DNA of 64,000 nucleotides, from NCBI GenBank assembly GCA_018694115.1, contig JABHNB010000012.1, positions 1-64,000 on the forward strand. Direction: 5' to 3'. This document shows positions 46,968-56,247 of the stretch, piece by piece. Each line of letters opens with the position of its first letter. Position 1 is the stretch's first letter. The stretch is from an archaeon. Lineage in GTDB: Archaea > Nanobdellota > Nanobdellia > Pacearchaeales > GW2011-AR1. A model generated the notes under the pieces. The model had not been told where the DNA came from. It made no database searches and was given only the letters and a program-made list of their open reading frames with translations. The position numbers and the translations under genes are program-made.

Positions 46968-48196
46968 CCTCTCAACGCATCCACTGGATTTTGTTTAGCT
47001 GCTTGCATCGCCGGCGCAATTCCTGCCACCGCCCCGACAATAAAACTTCCCACCAAGGAAAAGAAAACCAAAATCCAATTAATAGTCAAAGGAATATCGG
47101 ACCCAATAAAACTCCCGATCCCTGCAGTCCCAACAATCCCAATCAACATCCCGATTGTAGCTCCAACCGCTCCCCCAATCAAGCCCATCAAACCAGATTC
47201 AATCATAAACTGCATAAAGACATGCTGGTTAGTAGCTCCGATAGCTTTCATAATTCCGATCTCTTTTCTTCTCTCTAAAACCGAAGTTGTCATGGTATTA
47301 ACAATTCCTATCGCTCCCACGATTATTGAAAGAGATGCAATAATTATAATAAATGCCTGAACTCCCCCTAAAACTGTATTAACTGTCGCCATCATTGCCT
47401 GGGGGGTGGATACATCAAAATCTTCCTCCCCTTCTTTAACTCCCCTACGTTTTCGCATCAATTTTTCGATGTCTTCTTTAGCCTTGTCCATCAAATCCTT
47501 ACTTTTAACCTGCACCGCAATCAAGTCAACATCATCTCCGTAACCCATTAAATCTTCAAGAGGGTCTTCATTCATATAAACGATATTATCAAAGACGAGA
47601 CTACCCTTCTTTTTTGATATCCCAATTACTTCATAGTCTCTAACTGTCAATGCTTCACCCTGAAGAGAAATTTTATCTCCCACCTTAATAGACTTTTCTA
47701 ACCCCACAGAATCTGCATAAAAATTATAACCTAACATAACACGATTCCTATCTCCATCTTTCAAAAGTCTCCCAAATTCTGCCTCTAATTCTAACACTTC
47801 GTAAGAATAATCCCTATCTTCCCCACTTGGAACGCTCATAGCGCTTCCAAAAACTGCCCTATCATTGAACTCAAGTCTTCCAGAAGGGAGATTTCGTCGT
47901 ATCGTTCGAACAACCGTGCTAAGTTTATCAATCGCTTCAACATCCCCCACAGTTAGGGGATTAACAACCCCGCTTCCCGGAGGCCCGTAAGAATTCAACC
48001 CGCCGGCCTGGACAGTTATTACTTCGGTGGAACTAACTCCAAATTGGGCACTCACCGCCGCCTGCAATCCATTTCCCAAAGTTATCAACGCAACAACCGC
48101 GGCAATCCCAATAAAAATCCCAAGCAAGGTTAACCACGACCGAATCCCGCGATGTTTCAGATTCTTAAATGATAGAGCAAAATAATCTCCTAGCAT
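46964..48196 (-). CDS. MacB/FtsX-type ABC transporter permease
   Basis: SFKNLKHRGIRSWLTLLGIFIGIAAVVAL; TMTTSVLERRKEIGIMKAIGATN; PAMQAAKQNPVDALRG. Confidence 0.93.
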   Translation of the reverse strand: MLGDYFALSFKNLKHRGIRSWLTLLGIFIGIAAVVALITLGNGLQAAVSAQFGVSSTEVITVQAGGLNSYGPPGSGVVNPLTVGDVEAIDKLSTVVRTIRRNLPSGRLEFNDRAVFGSAMSVPSGEDRDYSYEVLELEAEFGRLLKDGDRNRVMLGYNFYADSVGLEKSIKVGDKISLQGEALTVRDYEVIGISKKKGSLVFDNIVYMNEDPLEDLMGYGDDVDLIAVQVKSKDLMDKAKEDIEKLMRKRRGVKEGEEDFDVSTPQAMMATVNTVLGGVQAFIIIIASLSIIVGAIGIVNTMTTSVLERRKEIGIMKAIGATNQHVFMQFMIESGLMGLIGGAVGATIGMLIGIVGTAGIGSFIGSDIPLTINWILVFFSLVGSFIVGAVAGIAPAMQAAKQNPVDALRG

Positions 48197-48197
48197 C

Positions 48198-49124
48198 TTA
48201 CTTCCCTCCCTTCTTCGCCTGTTTTCCTTTCACTAATTTCTTCTTATCTAGCCCTTTCCTAGATTTTCTATTACCTTTCTTTCCATTCCAGCCATGTTTT
48301 CTATGCAATGCTCTCTCTTCAGCTTCAACCTTAAATCCATTCTTCTTATGGGTGGTCTTTTCCACTTTCCCATCCCTTAACCAATAAACTTTCTCCGCAT
48401 AAGCCTCTGCCAATTCAGGTTCATGAGTAACCATAATAATTGTCTTCCCTTCCTTATTCAACTGTTGTAAAAATTCCATAACTTTCTCACCGGTCTTAGT
48501 ATCCAAATTTCCTGTAGGTTCATCCGCCAAGATAACTTCCGGATCATTAGCCAATGCTCTGGCAATAGCAACCCTCTGCATCTGCCCACCAGAAATCTGA
48601 TTAGGATAGTGGTCCATCCGATCTCCCAGATCAACCTTCCTCAAAAGATCCTCTGCAGTTACTGCCCTCTCATAAATATCCGTCCCCTGAAACATCATCG
48701 GAAGCATAACATTTTCCTTGACCGTAAGGTTTGGGATTAGATTGAAATTCTGAAAAATAAACCCAATCTTCTTTCCTCGGATTTGTGCCAAATCAGATTC
48801 AGTTAATGTTGATATATCTTCTCCATCAAGCAAGATCTTTCCCATAGAAGGCATATCCAAACTTCCAACAAGATTCATAGAAGTTGATTTTCCGCTTCCC
48901 GAGGGTCCCATAATCGCAACAAAGTCTCCCTCACTAATACAAACATCAATCCCATCCACTGCCCGGACAGTCGTATCTCCCATATGATAAATTTTAGAAA
49001 CCCCGGTTAACCGAATAATTTCCTTATCACACTTTATTTTTCCAAGGGCTTTATTCTTTTTTCCACCTATAGAACTCTTCTTTCTCTCCTTTTTATCACC
49101 CATAGCTCTTCGAAGAGACAACAA
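48198..49124 (-). CDS. ABC transporter ATP-binding protein (MacB/LolD-like)
   Basis: GPSGSGKST, ISGGQMQRVAIARAL, VILADEPTGNLD. Confidence 0.96.
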   Translation of the reverse strand: MLSLRRAMGDKKERKKSSIGGKKNKALGKIKCDKEIIRLTGVSKIYHMGDTTVRAVDGIDVCISEGDFVAIMGPSGSGKSTSMNLVGSLDMPSMGKILLDGEDISTLTESDLAQIRGKKIGFIFQNFNLIPNLTVKENVMLPMMFQGTDIYERAVTAEDLLRKVDLGDRMDHYPNQISGGQMQRVAIARALANDPEVILADEPTGNLDTKTGEKVMEFLQQLNKEGKTIIMVTHEPELAEAYAEKVYWLRDGKVEKTTHKKNGFKVEAEERALHRKHGWNGKKGNRKSRKGLDKKKLVKGKQAKKGGK

Positions 49125-49177
49125 TATTTAAAGTTATCCAACAAAAACTTTATAAACCAAATTTTCGCCACTATATC

Positions 49178-49375
49178 ATGATAATTCCCATTAGATGTTT
49201 TAGCTGCGGAAAACCAATCGCACATTTGTATAAGAAGTATAAAACCCTAGTAGAAGCAGGAAAAACACAGAAAGAAGCTCTTGACGAGCTAGGTATCAAA
49301 AGGTACTGCTGCAGAGCAAAGATCCTTGGACAATCAGATACTCTTGAGTTAGTTAATAAGTTCAAGAAGTTCTAA
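49178..49375 (+). CDS. rpoN: RNA polymerase subunit Rpo10 (N)
   Basis: MIIPIRCFSCGKPIAHLYKKY...LGIKRYCCRA. Confidence 0.95.
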   Translation: MIIPIRCFSCGKPIAHLYKKYKTLVEAGKTQKEALDELGIKRYCCRAKILGQSDTLELVNKFKKF

Positions 49376-49425
49376 TGATTCTATATTATTTGTAAAATTG
49401 TTTGTTTAATAATTAAACTGAAAAA

Positions 49426-49818
49426 TTAAATAAGCCCTCTCTTCTCAAGCGCTTCATCCCGAATTTTCTGGGCCAGATTACCCATTGCCTCGATCCCATC
49501 TAAATTCGGGGCATCTACAAAGTTTCTCAATGTGGAATTATACTTCTCTGCCAGTTCATCTAGGACCTCAATTTCCGCAGCATATTCCTCAAGAGTCATA
49601 TCTAGATCTTCCGGGTAATCCTCCCCAATTCTCTCTCTAAAGGATCGAACTTTCTCCCCTAAAATTTCCACTGCAAGAGAACGAAGCTCTTCATCAGATT
49701 TACCTGTCCCGATCTTTCTATAAGTTTTAACACCCGATATTTTCGCGCCCCACTCCCTAAAATAGTGACAGAAGTAAGCGCTACGTTGTTGTGCGGGTGT
49801 TTCTATAGGATCTTCCAT
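49426..49818 (-). CDS. Hypothetical protein
   Basis: 130-aa ORF with soluble composition. Confidence 0.55.
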   Translation of the reverse strand: MEDPIETPAQQRSAYFCHYFREWGAKISGVKTYRKIGTGKSDEELRSLAVEILGEKVRSFRERIGEDYPEDLDMTLEEYAAEIEVLDELAEKYNSTLRNFVDAPNLDGIEAMGNLAQKIRDEALEKRGLI

Positions 49819-49856
49819 ATTAAATTATCTGTCCCTTCTTCCCAAAAAATATAAAA

Positions 49857-49966
49857 TAGACAGCTTCGTGCGTTCCCATCGTTAGACAGTACAAACACGA
49901 ACATATCAAGCTTAACTTCTGAGTTCGGAATGGGATCAGGTGTAACCAAAATACTATGGCCGTCTA
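49857..49966 (-). rRNA. 5S rRNA, not adjacent to 16S/23S in this window
   Basis: Minus strand tagacggccatag...cctgatcccattccgaactcagaagttaagctt...gatgggaacgc...gctgtcta with terminal helix tagacggc/gctgtcta. Confidence 0.9.
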
Positions 49967-50049
49967 ATCATTGTAGAAAATTTCATTTTATAAACCTATC
50001 TATCTCCCAATAAATAAGCTTAAAAACAGGATTTCTGTTCTATGATTGC

Positions 50050-50133
50050 GAGGGAATGCCGGAGCGGTCAAACGGGACAGACTCAAGATCTGTTAGCTTA
50101 GTGCTTACGGGGGTTCGAATCCTCCTTCCCTCA
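50050..50133 (+). tRNA. tRNA-Leu (CAA)
   Basis: gagggaa/ttccctc acceptor, acaga-CTCAAGA-tctgt anticodon arm, long variable arm. Confidence 0.95.
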
Positions 50134-50187
50134 TTTCCGTAAGGAAATAGAGGAAAAGAAACTTTCAAAGAAAGTTACTTCCCTCAT

Positions 50188-50263
50188 GCCCTTGTAGCTC
50201 AGTTTGGATTAGAGCACGTCCCTCCTAAGGACGGGGTCGCAGGTTCAAGTCCTGTCAAGGGCG
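50188..50263 (+). tRNA. tRNA-Arg (CCT)
   Basis: gcccttg/caagggc acceptor, cgtcc-CTCCTAA-ggacg anticodon arm, ggttcaagtcc T-arm. Confidence 0.95.
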
Positions 50264-50603
50264 TTTCAGACTCGAACCAAGACTGTCGCAGGCGAACAAT
50301 TCGCTTCGAGCAAAAATCTTGGTTAAATTAATTTTGAGAGATGCAAATTGTGAGTAAAGTCCTGTCAAGGGCGTTCAATAGATTAATTAAGCTTAAAAAC
50401 CCCTTATCATTATCAAAATCATGCGTGGGTAGTTCAGTGGTAGAATAACTGGCTTCCAAAATCTTCTTTGAAGAGACCAGTTGACCGGGGTTCGAGTCCC
50501 CGCCCGCGCATTTTCTAGGGACGAGAATTTCGAGTCTGAACAATTCGCTTTGAACAACTAAACCCTAATTTTGTGAGATGCAAATTGTGAATAGCCCGCG
50601 CAT
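50247..50603 (+). repeat. tRNA-3'-end duplications with related spacer elements: 50247-50265 = 50357-50375 (19 bp); 50502-50511 = 50594-50603 (10 bp)
   Basis: Identical sequence; the two spacers share gaacaattcgctt(c/t)ga(g/a)caa ... gagatgcaaattgtga. Confidence 0.9.
50423..50510 (+). tRNA. tRNA-Gly (TCC) with about 17-nt intron (about 50459-50475)
   Basis: gcgtggg/cccgcgc acceptor; actgg-cTTCCa[aaatcttctttgaagag]a-ccagt; intron at canonical 37/38. Confidence 0.9.
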
Positions 50604-50641
50604 CCCCAAACTCTTATAACTTTAAACTCCCTATAATTTCC

Positions 50642-51769
50642 ATGTCAAAAAGGCTACGAAAGATCTTATCAGAAGAACCAATCAAAACCCCTGGAAGTCC
50701 ATTCTGGAACGTTTTCAAAAGATTCGGGCGAGATGAAGTGATAGCAATGATCATTAATGTTGTTGGGACCACCATTGCAGGGTTCTACCTCACATCTGCA
50801 TTTCTTCTTTCAATTATCGGTCCGATAATAGAAAAGTTAGGGTTTTTCCCCGCAAATTTTTTAGAATCCTTCAAAATATATAAAACAACTCCCAAGGAGA
50901 AAAGGAAATCAAAATCCCACTACTTCAAGGGAGGTCTCAAACGGGGAATGACAAGCCTAGGAGAAGATATCCTTATCCATGATCTGCTGTACATCATCCT
51001 TCTCTTTACGGGACTAAAAGTTTATCCTGCAATCCCTATTTGGTTACTTTCTGCTTCTAGCTTCATAATTGCTGTCTTTTTGGTTTCCTTAATTGAGGTC
51101 ACCATAACTGAAATAAGATATATTGGTTTCAAAAAAAGGATGGCCTATGTGGGATTTAAACCAGAAAATTATATCGAAACAAGATTCCTTATTAGTTCTG
51201 AGAAAAAACCTAATGAAATCTTAGACAAGCTTGCAGATCATTTTGACTTGGATATTCGAGAGTTTCTAAAATATGAGGACCTATACTTCGATAGCAACTT
51301 TCCTCAATTCTCTGGAAGAAAAGCAAAAGTTAGATTAAGAAAAAGAACAAATACTGAAGGAAAAGGATGGTTGAAAACTGCTCAAGTAATTTACACCAGG
51401 GCAAGAGAGAGTCAGCAAAAGAAGGATCAATTTAGATTTTTTCCAATAAAGAAAGAAAAATTCTACTTTTTCCTGGATCAGAGAATGCCCAAAAAGATTT
51501 CTAAAATAGAAAATTCAAAAATTAGGAGATTTTTAAAATCTTGTGAGACGGTTCCAAAAAAGAAGATCCTCTTTGAAAGATCCATTGCAAGGAGTGAGGC
51601 TTTATTGGCATCAGTAGATAAGCCCCTTAAGGGACGAGATTTCTTTATTCTAGAGCTAAAAACAAGGAATGACACAAAACTTCTTGTTGAAGCAATGAGG
51701 TTTGCAATGCAAGAGTTCCCCGTACTCCAAACTACAAAAGGCAAATCAGATATTGCAATATTATCCTAA
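50642..51769 (+). CDS. Membrane protein with C-terminal CYTH-like domain
   Basis: Two or more TM segments then YIETRFLISSEK...KVRLRKRTNTEGKGWLKTAQ...FILELKTRND. Confidence 0.6.
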   Translation: MSKRLRKILSEEPIKTPGSPFWNVFKRFGRDEVIAMIINVVGTTIAGFYLTSAFLLSIIGPIIEKLGFFPANFLESFKIYKTTPKEKRKSKSHYFKGGLKRGMTSLGEDILIHDLLYIILLFTGLKVYPAIPIWLLSASSFIIAVFLVSLIEVTITEIRYIGFKKRMAYVGFKPENYIETRFLISSEKKPNEILDKLADHFDLDIREFLKYEDLYFDSNFPQFSGRKAKVRLRKRTNTEGKGWLKTAQVIYTRARESQQKKDQFRFFPIKKEKFYFFLDQRMPKKISKIENSKIRRFLKSCETVPKKKILFERSIARSEALLASVDKPLKGRDFFILELKTRNDTKLLVEAMRFAMQEFPVLQTTKGKSDIAILS

Positions 51770-51806
51770 CCCCAAACTTTAAAACCACAAAATTTCTATC
51801 TATAAT

Positions 51807-52016
51807 ATGACAAAACACCGACATGGTTACGATCCATCTCGTCCGAAAGCAGAAATAGTGACCTCAAGACTTTCAGGATCTGCATGTACTGCAGCATTCC
51901 TTAAGATAAATAGGGAAATTCGAAAAGTAGTTGACGATGCAAGGAAAAATTCTCCTTGCACACATGGAAAGATGTATTCCCCAAAAAGCAAAATCTACCA
52001 CGCGAGATTTAATTGA
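51807..52016 (+). CDS. Small hypothetical protein
   Basis: 69-aa ORF directly upstream of secF; stop overlaps the secF start region. Confidence 0.55.
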   Translation: MTKHRHGYDPSRPKAEIVTSRLSGSACTAAFLKINREIRKVVDDARKNSPCTHGKMYSPKSKIYHARFN

Positions 52017-52021
52017 TAAAT

Positions 52022-53032
52022 ATGGCCTTTGAAAAAATTTACAATAAAAACTACAAAAAGATATTGATTCTCCCAGCAGTGCTCCTAGCAGTATCCCTGA
52101 TATATTTGTTTGTCTTCTACGCTCAAACAGGAGATATCATTAACAAAGACGTCTCGCTAACTGGGGGTACAACAATCACAATATCTACAGATATTTCCTC
52201 AGTAGATCTTGAAGCAGAACTTTCAAAGACCTTAGACGATTTTTCAATAAGTGCGGTTTCAGATAATGCAGGGAATCAACTACAACTTATTATCACAATT
52301 GGAGAAGAAAGGACAAGCGACCTAGAAGCTGCACTAGAAGATTATCTCGGATTTGAGTTAACAAACGAAAATTCCAGTAAGGAAACAACATCCTCAAGTC
52401 TTTCCTCAGATTTCTATAAGCAACTTATTGTGGCGGTATTGTTAGCATTCTTCTGGATGGCTGCAGTGGTTTTCATTATCTTTGCAAAAGGAAGAAAATT
52501 AAAGATTTGGACAATTATCTTGAACGTTCTATTCGGATTTTTCATGGGAAACTTTTTCCTTTCAATTAATCCCATAGTTTCTGCTGTTATCTTCCTGGCA
52601 TTCGCGTCATTCTTAATTTATACTTATGTAAAGAATTCAATTCCTGCCTTCGCAGTAATGCTTTCTGCATTCGCGGACATTGTGATGACATTAGCAGTAG
52701 TAGATCTTGTTGGGATGAAACTTTCAACCGCAGGAATTGTAGCATTCTTGATGCTTATTGGTTATTCGGTAGATACGGATATCCTTCTAACGACAAGATT
52801 GCTAAAGAAGAAAGAGGGAATAAACAGTGCACTTTTCGGAGCATTCAAGACAGGAACCACAATGACCTTAACGTCGATAATTGCGATAACCGCAGCACTA
52901 ATTGCAGTGTATTCGTTCTCCTCTGTCCTAAATCAGATTTTCACAATTCTTTTAATTGGTCTTGGTTTTGATCTTTTCAATACTTGGATTACAAATGCAT
53001 CTATAATTAAATGGTACTCTGAGACAAGATAA
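52022..53032 (+). CDS. secF: Protein-export membrane protein SecF (track start 52013; ATG at 52022 likelier)
   Basis: SLTGGTTITIST; LIGYSVDTDILLTTRLLKKK; TM pattern. Confidence 0.92.
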   Translation: MAFEKIYNKNYKKILILPAVLLAVSLIYLFVFYAQTGDIINKDVSLTGGTTITISTDISSVDLEAELSKTLDDFSISAVSDNAGNQLQLIITIGEERTSDLEAALEDYLGFELTNENSSKETTSSSLSSDFYKQLIVAVLLAFFWMAAVVFIIFAKGRKLKIWTIILNVLFGFFMGNFFLSINPIVSAVIFLAFASFLIYTYVKNSIPAFAVMLSAFADIVMTLAVVDLVGMKLSTAGIVAFLMLIGYSVDTDILLTTRLLKKKEGINSALFGAFKTGTTMTLTSIIAITAALIAVYSFSSVLNQIFTILLIGLGFDLFNTWITNASIIKWYSETR

Positions 53033-54579
53033 TGGGGAAATTAACTTTTAGAATTTGGGTCCTCATTGCCTTTGTAATCCTTTCCCTAATTTCCATCTTC
53101 TCAATTCCTCCAATTGCATTCCAGGACGGAATCCTTGTAGATTCTGTAGTTCAAAATTCTTCAATTTTTGAAAGTGGCCTAAGAGAAGGAATGATAATCC
53201 AAGAAATTAATGGGAACACGATAAGTACCCTTCAAGATTATTCGGATTCAATGGCTATCTTTTCTAATCTCAACGAAGGCCAAACTGAAAGGGTGGAGAT
53301 AAAGACAGATTCAATAGAGATAATTAATTTATTCGATAAGTCCATCATTTCAGATATCTCCTTAACAGAAATTCCTTCCTCTAGGCTAAAGACCGGATTA
53401 GACTTGCAGGGGGGCGCAAGAGCGTTTGTAAAAGCAGATGTTCCACTTAATGATGCAGAATTAAACGATTTAATTTCAGTCTCTGAACAGAGATTAAACG
53501 TGTACGGACTTTCAGATGTAAGGTTCTTCAAGGTTACTACTTCCAATCAGGAGAATATGATGGGGATAGAAATTGCAGGATCATCTCCTGAAGATCTAGA
53601 AGAACTAATTGCAAAACAGGGAAATTTTGAAGCAAAAATCGGGAATGAAACCGTTTTTGTTGGGGGAGAAAAAGATATTACTCATGTTGGTAGAACTGGA
53701 CAAGATGCATTAGTAACAGAGTGCTTTGCTACACAAGACGGTGGAGAGGCATGTAATTTTAGGTTTGTTATCTTCTTAAGCGAGGAAGCCGCACAGAGGC
53801 ACGCAGACATTACTTCGGAGTTATCTCTTAATGGTTCTTATCTTAGTAAACAAATAGATTTCTTTATTGATGGGACTAAAACTTCTTCACTAAATATCGG
53901 AGCAGATCTAAAAGGACAAGTTGCAACACAAATCCAAATATCTGGATCTGAAGCTGGAGCAACAAGACAAGAAGCACTTGAGCTTGCTAAGCTTGAAATG
54001 AAGAAACTACAAACAATTCTGATTACCGGATCCTTACCTTTCAAACTTGAGATCGCAAAGATCGATAAAATCTCTCCAAACCTTGGGGATCAATTTACTA
54101 GGCAGATTCTTATGGCGGGACTTTTTGCAATCATCGCGGTATCCCTTCTAGTTTTTGTAAGATACCGAAAGATTAAGGTCTCGATAGCACTAGTCACAGT
54201 TTCCTTATCTGAGGTATTAATAATTCTGGGGGCAGCAGCGTTAATCGGATGGAATCTCGATCTTCCCTCCATTGCAGGTATTATCGCGGCAATAGGTACG
54301 GGTATAGATTCCCAATTAATTATTCTAGATGAAGCGAGAGATAAACACGAATCAATTAAGCAGAGGATTAAGAAGGCCCTTTTTATTATTTCCACCGCCT
54401 TCGCAACAACTTTCGTTGCATTGATCCCCTTAACCGGATTCTTAGGTTTCATGGGTATTGGGGCCGCTTCAGCAGGTCTTCTAAAAGGTTTTGCAATAAC
54501 AACCCTTATCGGAATCACAACAGGTGTTCTAATTTCGAGACCCGCGTTTGCAGATATCGTAAAAAAGATGGAGGAGTAA
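53032..54579 (+). CDS. secD: Protein-export membrane protein SecD with PDZ-like insert after TM1
   Basis: GLDLQGGARAFV; IAAIGTGIDSQLIILDEARD; PDZ-like VDSVVQNSSIFESGLREGMIIQEINGNTI. Confidence 0.92.
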   Translation: MGKLTFRIWVLIAFVILSLISIFSIPPIAFQDGILVDSVVQNSSIFESGLREGMIIQEINGNTISTLQDYSDSMAIFSNLNEGQTERVEIKTDSIEIINLFDKSIISDISLTEIPSSRLKTGLDLQGGARAFVKADVPLNDAELNDLISVSEQRLNVYGLSDVRFFKVTTSNQENMMGIEIAGSSPEDLEELIAKQGNFEAKIGNETVFVGGEKDITHVGRTGQDALVTECFATQDGGEACNFRFVIFLSEEAAQRHADITSELSLNGSYLSKQIDFFIDGTKTSSLNIGADLKGQVATQIQISGSEAGATRQEALELAKLEMKKLQTILITGSLPFKLEIAKIDKISPNLGDQFTRQILMAGLFAIIAVSLLVFVRYRKIKVSIALVTVSLSEVLIILGAAALIGWNLDLPSIAGIIAAIGTGIDSQLIILDEARDKHESIKQRIKKALFIISTAFATTFVALIPLTGFLGFMGIGAASAGLLKGFAITTLIGITTGVLISRPAFADIVKKMEE

Positions 54580-54582
54580 AAT

Positions 54583-55044
54583 ATGCAATTTAAATGGCAC
54601 ATTCTAATAGGATTCATAGTCTCATTCATTCTAGTCCGTTTCATCGGGTTCTCCCCCCTTGCAGGATTAATTATCTTTTTAGTATCAGTTTTGATCGATG
54701 GAGATCATTATCTTTGGTATGCAATTGAGATGAACGATTGGAATCCCCTAAATGCACTCAGGTGGTATAATAATTCAATTCCGAAATGGTTTTCACTTTC
54801 GATAAAAGAGCGGAATAAATTTAAGCGAGGGGTTTTTGTTCTTCATAGCGCAGGATTTTGGATAATCCTCCTGATTCTTTCTTTTGTCCACTCTTTCTTT
54901 TTATGGGTATTTCTCGGGGTTACACTCCATATGATCTCCGATCTTTTGGATTTGGTAGTTAGGGGAGAACCATTATATAACAAGCTTTGTCCGTTATATG
55001 TAATAAAGAGAAATAAGAATAAAAAATCCCTCGGGGAATTATAG
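54583..55044 (+). CDS. YdjM/DUF457-like membrane protein
   Basis: VSVLIDGDHYLWY and VFLGVTLHMISDLLDL motifs with TMs. Confidence 0.55.
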   Translation: MQFKWHILIGFIVSFILVRFIGFSPLAGLIIFLVSVLIDGDHYLWYAIEMNDWNPLNALRWYNNSIPKWFSLSIKERNKFKRGVFVLHSAGFWIILLILSFVHSFFLWVFLGVTLHMISDLLDLVVRGEPLYNKLCPLYVIKRNKNKKSLGEL

Positions 55045-55092
55045 CTATTCGGGCCCACAAATACATAAAAAGCCCAAATTCGACCTTCCAGC

Positions 55093-56235
55093 ATGGAGAA
55101 CAAAAAGGTTCTTGTGAGTGGATGTTTTGACCTTCTTCACGCAGGACATGTAGAATTTTTAAACCAGGCTTCAAGATATGGGGATCTTTATGTTATTGTC
55201 GGGACTGATTCAAATATCGAACTCCTGAAGGGAATCAAACCGACATATAAGGAAAAGGAAAGATTATTCCTATTAAAAAATTTAAGCTCGGTAAAGGAAG
55301 CGATTCTTGCATCTGGAACTGGAGTGTTAGATTTTACTGAAAATTTAAAGGAGATAAAACCCGAGATATTTATCGTAAATGAAGATGGCAATTCCCCAGA
55401 AAAAAGAAAATTATGCGAATCACTAGGAATTGAATATATCGTCTTAATGAGGGTTCCGCACGAGGGGCTTTCAAAGAGAAGTTCAACAGAATTAAGGACC
55501 CAAAAATCTAAAATCCCTTCCCGAATTTCAATAGCGGGAGGGTGGTTAGATCAGCCCTATGTTTCAAAACATCATCCCGGACCAAATTTAACAATTTCCC
55601 TAGAGCCCACAGAGACTTTTAGTCTCCGGAGCGGAATGGCAACCTCCACGAGGAATAGTGCGATTCGACTTTGGGGAAACTGCATTCCCAATGAAGATCC
55701 TCGTCACTTAGCAAAAATACTTTTTAGTTTTGAGAATCCTCCCGGGAAAAAAGAAATCGCAGGAGCACAGGATGCAATAGGGATAATGGTCCCTGCCTTA
55801 AATTATGCCTATTACACGGGAGAATATTGGCCAGAGGAAATAAGGACCGTGAATGATGAAGACATTCTCTCCTGGCTAGAAGATAAAATATATCTTATTC
55901 CCTTAAAACCTCGGGCGGAGGGCTATAACGTTTTTGAGGGTTGTAACTTAAACGAGGAAAATGCTAGGAATCTATCTGAAGCAGCAGAAGAGTGCTTTAG
56001 GGCCATTTTAAGGAAAGATTTTGACTCATTCGCAAGAAACTTCAAAAGAAGTTTTGATGCACAAGTTTCCCTTTTTCCTGAATCTCTTCCAGATTATGTT
56101 AAGGAGGAGATAGAAAAGTATTCAGATATAGCAAGCGGATGGAAATTATCCGGTGCAGGGGGAGGAGGATATCTGATTTTAGTTTCTGACAAACCCATTG
56201 AAGGAGCAATTAGGATTAGGATTAGGCGAGAGTAA
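55093..56235 (+). CDS. Bifunctional cytidylyltransferase / GHMP-kinase-like protein
   Basis: N-term SGCFDLLHAGHVEFL (HxGH); C-term RISIAGGWLDQP and WKLSGAGGGGYLI. Confidence 0.85.
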   Translation: MENKKVLVSGCFDLLHAGHVEFLNQASRYGDLYVIVGTDSNIELLKGIKPTYKEKERLFLLKNLSSVKEAILASGTGVLDFTENLKEIKPEIFIVNEDGNSPEKRKLCESLGIEYIVLMRVPHEGLSKRSSTELRTQKSKIPSRISIAGGWLDQPYVSKHHPGPNLTISLEPTETFSLRSGMATSTRNSAIRLWGNCIPNEDPRHLAKILFSFENPPGKKEIAGAQDAIGIMVPALNYAYYTGEYWPEEIRTVNDEDILSWLEDKIYLIPLKPRAEGYNVFEGCNLNEENARNLSEAAEECFRAILRKDFDSFARNFKRSFDAQVSLFPESLPDYVKEEIEKYSDIASGWKLSGAGGGGYLILVSDKPIEGAIRIRIRRE

Positions 56236-56247
56236 TAATTAAAAATT

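Noticed and set aside
50328-50543. ORF 50328-50543 (-)
   Set aside because: Runs across tRNA-Gly and the spacer elements; not a protein gene.
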